DNA of 64,000 bases from Labrys sp. KNU-23 (GTDB taxonomy: Bacteria > Pseudomonadota > Alphaproteobacteria > Rhizobiales > Labraceae), in contig NZ_CP043489.1 in the NCBI RefSeq assembly GCF_008330945.1, positions 3,793,501 to 3,857,500 on the forward strand. Direction: 5' to 3'. Position numbers and translations under genes: made by a program. The notes beneath the pieces were generated by a model that made no database searches, had not been told where the DNA came from, and saw only the letters and a program-made list of their open reading frames with translations. Each line of letters begins with the position of its first letter. The first letter of the stretch is position 1. Below are positions 61,007-64,000 of this stretch, piece after piece.

Positions 61007-61867
61007 TCAGTCGAACACGTTCGCCACGCTGCCGGTCAAGTCGATACCGTCCTTGAGCACGCGCAGGCGATAGGCGGCAATGGAATAGACCCCGATCAGC
61101 CAGGCATACATCAGGGGCAGGACGAGCAGCATCATGATCAGGGCAGCGATGCCGCCGCCGGTGCCGAATATCCGCGCCAGAACATTCATGACCAGGAGAT
61201 AGGCGAACCAGATGACCCAGGTGAGGAGCATCATGCCGAGCAGAGGCCAGCGGTACCCGGCGCTGAGATAGCGGCTGCGGCCGAGCGCGCGGATCGGCCC
61301 GACATCCTCGTTGATGCAGATGACGAAGGAAAGCAGATAGGGAAAGACCAGATAGAGCGCGAAAATACCGGCGATCAGCATGGCGACGATGACGAAGCCG
61401 GGCGGGGCGCCAATGCCGAAGAAGACCAGTCCGAGCAAAGCGGCAACCAGGTAGAGCGCGATATAGGCAAGGAGATAGATCAACAAGAGACCGAAGACGG
61501 CCAGGAACCTTTTGGCGCCGGCCATGCAGGTTGCCATGAAGGGTTTTGCCGGATCGACGTACCGATCATGGATCAAACGGATCATCGCACAATAGAAGGC
61601 GAGCGAAAGGAAACCGGCGGCCAGGAGCAGCAGGTAGAACAGGGCGAAGTTTCTTTCGATGGCCAGCTGGGCCGCCACTTGGTCACCGTTCAAGGCCGCC
61701 CAGAAGAACGAGCCGAGCAAACCGAAGAAAATGGCCAAGATTGCCAACTGGAGCAGGAACACCCAGCCGTAATTCCTCAGGCTGACCCCGAAAGCATCGG
61801 CGATGATCTGCCCGATCCCCAGAGGTGCGCGGCCTGAATGATCGGTTGAAGGCGAAGAGATTGACAT
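61007..61867 (-). CDS. polytopic inner-membrane protein
   Basis: This 286-aa protein has about six hydrophobic segments: VFLLQLAILAIFFGLLGSFFW, FYLLLLAAGFLSLAFYCAM, LLLIYLLAYIALYLVAAL, FVIVAMLIAGIFALYLVFPYL, WPLLGMMLLTWVIWFAYLL and the C-terminal pair. The N-terminal LGIGQIIADAFGVSLRNYGWVFL is like membrane proteins with the glycerophosphodiester-phosphodiesterase membrane domain or YIP1-like families, but this is weak. The ATG at 61867 has AAGGAA 6 bases upstream. It lies upstream of the exported EF-hand-like protein gene on the same strand. Function unknown. Confidence 0.78.
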   Translation of the reverse strand: MSISSPSTDHSGRAPLGIGQIIADAFGVSLRNYGWVFLLQLAILAIFFGLLGSFFWAALNGDQVAAQLAIERNFALFYLLLLAAGFLSLAFYCAMIRLIHDRYVDPAKPFMATCMAGAKRFLAVFGLLLIYLLAYIALYLVAALLGLVFFGIGAPPGFVIVAMLIAGIFALYLVFPYLLSFVICINEDVGPIRALGRSRYLSAGYRWPLLGMMLLTWVIWFAYLLVMNVLARIFGTGGGIAALIMMLLVLPLMYAWLIGVYSIAAYRLRVLKDGIDLTGSVANVFD

Positions 61868-62333
61868 AAGTGTTCCTTTGCTCACGGCCATTTCCGGAAC
61901 GCATTGGGGCCAGCCTATACGAACGAGATGCCAACACAATTCAATAGAAGTGAATATGTGTTCCGGCGGTTGGACGTGGTGACGTAAACTATCCTAGTGG
62001 CTCGGATGACAAGGTGCAGTCACCCGCGTTACATCCAGATTTCGTGGGAAAACGCATGGATTATACGCCGTTTTTACCGGACGAAGGCGTGCCTCGGCAG
62101 GATGTGGATTTGTTTTTGCACATCTGACGGTGTTGCGTGTTTTGGGACTAGGAAAGATGCACGCGTTCCGTATCATGCCCGAGAATTGATGAGACAATTT
62201 CGTAAAGGCAGTTCCCCACGAAACGCCTTCCGTACTTGGACAGGCGCTCTGGCGGCTGGCCCTATTGCCAAAACAAGGCCGGCTGTTGCATAGCCTCGCC
62301 TGTTTGTTTCCAATCAAGGGTCATGTAAAAACC
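61868..62333. other. AT-richer divergent intergenic region
   Basis: 466 bp between divergent genes. Apart from a short ATTCA...TGAAT inverted pair near 61940-61960 I see no structured feature or credible coding frame. Confidence 0.35.
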
Positions 62334-63014
62334 ATGCTTCGCAAAGCGCCATTGTGGCTGTCCATCGGACTTGCCCTGTTTCTCGCTGCCTGCTTCAGCA
62401 AGGAGCCGGAACAGCGCAAAGCCTACATTGAGTTTTTGCAATCGCGGATAATCGATAACAAGGACGAAACGACGTTTCCGGCGATGACAAGTCGGCAGGA
62501 GGAGGCGTTCGGCCCCTATGTGGACAGCTTCAAGATCATGGCGACGTTCTTTGACGGCATGAATGAACGCACCGGTGTCGGTCGCAACGCCACCAAAAGT
62601 CCCATGTCGCTGCCCGGTGCGCCGGAGTTGATCGCCGATCCGACTTTGCTCGACAAGTTCAGCGCGAGCTTCCTGCAACGGGCCAGGGAAACCAAGATTT
62701 TGGTCGACACGGCCGATACGGCCAAGGCTCGGTTGCAATTGCCGGATGATTTGAAGGCCGTCTATGACAAGGCTTATGATCGTACCGTGTCCAAGCGAGG
62801 TCGCGACTGGGCAAATCTGGAGCCGCAATGGACGGGCGTGACCGACCAGATGAAGAAGCTCGTGGCCTTCGTGCGACAGAACCAGAGCAAGATCCAGGTG
62901 CAAGGCAGCGGTCTGCTCACCGACGATCCGGCGATCCTGGCGCAGATGCAAGGCATCCTGAAGGATCTCTATGCCAGGCAGGACGCATTGAACAAAGCAT
63001 TCGACGCCCTCTGA
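62334..63014 (+). CDS. DUF3053 (YiaF-like) lipoprotein
   Basis: This 226-aa lipoprotein starts MLRKAPLWLSIGLALFLAAC, with lipobox LAAC and Cys at about residue 20. The mature start FSKEPEQRKAYIEFLQSRII is the hallmark of the DUF3053/YiaF family, followed by a helical domain with FGPYVDSFKIMATFF. The +2 residue after Cys is Phe, compatible with outer-membrane sorting. An in-frame extension upstream is open but lacks a signal peptide. The function is unknown. Confidence 0.87.
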   Translation: MLRKAPLWLSIGLALFLAACFSKEPEQRKAYIEFLQSRIIDNKDETTFPAMTSRQEEAFGPYVDSFKIMATFFDGMNERTGVGRNATKSPMSLPGAPELIADPTLLDKFSASFLQRARETKILVDTADTAKARLQLPDDLKAVYDKAYDRTVSKRGRDWANLEPQWTGVTDQMKKLVAFVRQNQSKIQVQGSGLLTDDPAILAQMQGILKDLYARQDALNKAFDAL

Positions 63015-63042
63015 GCGAAACACGCTCGATAGTTGGCGTCCA

Positions 63043-63110
63043 TTTGCTCTAAGCTCTTGTTTCGCCGTCCTTTTGCGATTTTCGGCGAATCTGCCAAATC
63101 GCAAAAAGCG
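63043..63110. repeat. second copy of the TTTGCTCTA...AAATCGC repeat
   Basis: TTTGCTCTAAGCTCTTGTTTC is followed by TTTTGCGATTTTCGGCGAA and CCAAATCGCAAAAAGCG (split around mismatches), matching 4884-4948. The GCGATT..AAATCGC part is an inverted repeat. Confidence 0.6.
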
Positions 63111-63192
63111 TAGGTGCGGGTCTGGATTGACCTTTGCAGCCCGATCCGCCACAAGGTCCGACAATCCTCCCGCCCCATCCGGACACCGCAGC

Positions 63193-63846
63193 ATGGCCGC
63201 CGAAGCAAAGTTGAAGAAAGCCGTCGAGCATCATCGCGCAGGCCGGCTCGATGCCGCCGAGGCCGCTTATCGCGAGATCCTGGCCGGTCGCGCCGGGGAC
63301 TTCAACGCCCTGAACCTGCTCGGTACGCTCCTGCTGCAGCGCGGCGCTCATGAGGAGGCCGAAACGGTGCTTCGCCGGGCGGTCGAGGTCAATCCCGGCA
63401 GCGCCGACGCGCAGATGCGGCTGGGGCTCGCCAATCGGGGACTCGGCAATGAGTCGCGTGCGGAATATTGCTTCCGCTCCTCCCTGAAGCTCGACCCCAA
63501 GGCGGCCGACACCCATTACAACTACGGCAATCTGCTGGCCTCGCTCGAGCGCGGTGACGAGGCACTGCAGGCCTATCTTGCCTGCCTGAAGCTCGAACCG
63601 GACCATGTCGAGGCCCATATCGGCCTGGGCGACCTCCTTCTGCACAACGAGCGGGCCGAGCCGGCTGCGGCCCATTACCGGCAGGCCGTGGCCTTGAGGC
63701 CGTCCTCACCGGAGGCCGTTCTCGGCCTTGGCCGTTCGGCCCGCGCTCTCGGCAAAACCGAGGAAGCCCGCAAGATTTTCGAGAGGCTGGTCGAGCTCGA
63801 TCCCGGGCATGCGGAGGCCAGGCAGACCCTGGCCGAGCTGGGCTAA
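63193..63846 (+). CDS. TPR-repeat protein
   Basis: This is a 217-aa cytosolic protein made almost wholly of tetratricopeptide repeats, about six, e.g. AVEHHRAGRLDAAEAAYREIL, LLLQRGAHEEAETVLRRAVEVNP and LLASLERGDEALQAYLACLKLEPD-type units. It probably acts as a protein-interaction scaffold; TPR proteins of this kind are often fused to sulfotransferase or glycosyltransferase domains, but this one ends after the repeats. ATG 63193 is used because the repeats begin right after it; upstream sequence is repeat element. A hairpin follows the stop. Confidence 0.87.
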   Translation: MAAEAKLKKAVEHHRAGRLDAAEAAYREILAGRAGDFNALNLLGTLLLQRGAHEEAETVLRRAVEVNPGSADAQMRLGLANRGLGNESRAEYCFRSSLKLDPKAADTHYNYGNLLASLERGDEALQAYLACLKLEPDHVEAHIGLGDLLLHNERAEPAAAHYRQAVALRPSSPEAVLGLGRSARALGKTEEARKIFERLVELDPGHAEARQTLAELG

Positions 63847-63853
63847 CCAGCCT

Positions 63854-63885
63854 TCCTTACCCTCCCCTGAAGAAGAGGGTAAGGA
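63854..63885. terminator. probable bidirectional terminator
   Basis: TCCTTACCCTC/GAGGGTAAGGA is an 11-bp perfect stem with a 10-base loop, between the convergent TPR and malate synthase genes. Confidence 0.65.
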
Positions 63886-63906
63886 CGCTTCTTTGACTCA
63901 GCAGAA

Positions 63907-64000
63907 CTAAGACTGAGCCGCCTTGAATTCGCGCCGGCGCGCGTGGAGCAGCGGTTCGGTATAGCCCGATGGTTGCGAGCGGCCCTCGAAGACCAGATCG
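63907..64000 (-). CDS. glcB: malate synthase G, C-terminal end (5' part outside window)
   Basis: Only the last 30 codons are present. They read DLVFEGRSQPSGYTEPLLHA followed by RRREFKAAQS and a stop. The GR.QP.GYTEP.LH..R...K pattern is the characteristic end of GlcB, which condenses glyoxylate with acetyl-CoA to malate in the cytosol. The rest of the gene continues beyond the window edge. Confidence 0.82.
   Translation of the reverse strand, partial: DLVFEGRSQPSGYTEPLLHARRREFKAAQS

Overview
The window reads as a chromosome segment of a GC-rich alphaproteobacterium of the order Hyphomicrobiales (Rhizobiales). The evidence is combined: a hisD–UPF0262–phosphatase block with a DUF2948 gene, a single-step 5-aminolevulinate synthase (HemA), a BacA/SbmA transporter, a PleC/DivJ/PdhS-type histidine kinase, two phasins, a CIRCE-controlled groESL, a B12 riboswitch on bluB, and a tRNA-His that lacks the extra 5' G and has A73. 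I cannot name the genus from sequence alone. It is mostly ordinary chromosome with one intact insertion sequence, several dispersed bipartite palindromes and some accessory catabolic clusters.

Layout. 1-3.1 kb: the end of a YddA-type ABC exporter and sbmA/bacA. 3.2-6.9 kb (minus): META lipoprotein, low-MW phosphatase, UPF0262, hisD, DUF2948. 7.1-9.9 kb (plus): a translationally coupled trio of ThDP enzyme, c-type cytochrome and unknown CxxC protein. 9.9-12.1 kb: Crp/Fnr regulator and D-Ala-D-Ala ligase. 12.2-18.3 kb (minus): xanthine-dehydrogenase-type oxidase and its FAD subunit, a choline/betaine-type binding protein and an enamidase-like amidohydrolase; the two enzyme units share an operator-like motif. 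18.6-23.7 kb (minus): Kef-type antiporter, groEL, groES with CIRCE, DMT exporter. 24.2-29.2 kb (plus): hemA, an IS4-family element inserted in a palindrome, GH25 lipoprotein, alpha/beta hydrolase. 29.3-33.8 kb: DinB protein, LysR regulator, GST, murA, tRNA-Thr and small genes. 34.6-39 kb: C69-family Ntn hydrolase with Ser in place of Cys, a polytopic membrane protein, gnd. 39-43.5 kb: small secreted proteins with an HTH regulator, then an enolase-superfamily dehydratase, a signal-less sugar-binding protein and a tandem-HTH GntR regulator. 43.7-49.1 kb: cspA, tRNA-His, two phasins, the histidine kinase. 49.3-57.9 kb (minus): an eight-gene catabolic/transport operon with its XRE-cupin regulator. 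58-64 kb: riboswitch-bluB, TerB-like protein, envelope proteins, DUF3053 lipoprotein, TPR protein and the end of malate synthase G.

Most unusual points. (1) A dispersed palindromic repeat lies in frame inside the N-terminal region of a c-type cytochrome, and a second hairpin pair overlaps the 3' end of the next gene. (2) A probable N-heterocycle pathway is suggested by an operator shared between an XDH-type oxidase and an enamidase-like enzyme. (3) The 49-57 kb operon combines a sugar-type ABC importer, PfkB kinase, BtpA/SgcQ protein, PTE-like hydrolase, GATase-like protein and M20 amidohydrolase under a promoter covered by two matching palindromes; its substrate is unknown. (4) A C69-type hydrolase places Ser2 where the family has its catalytic Cys.
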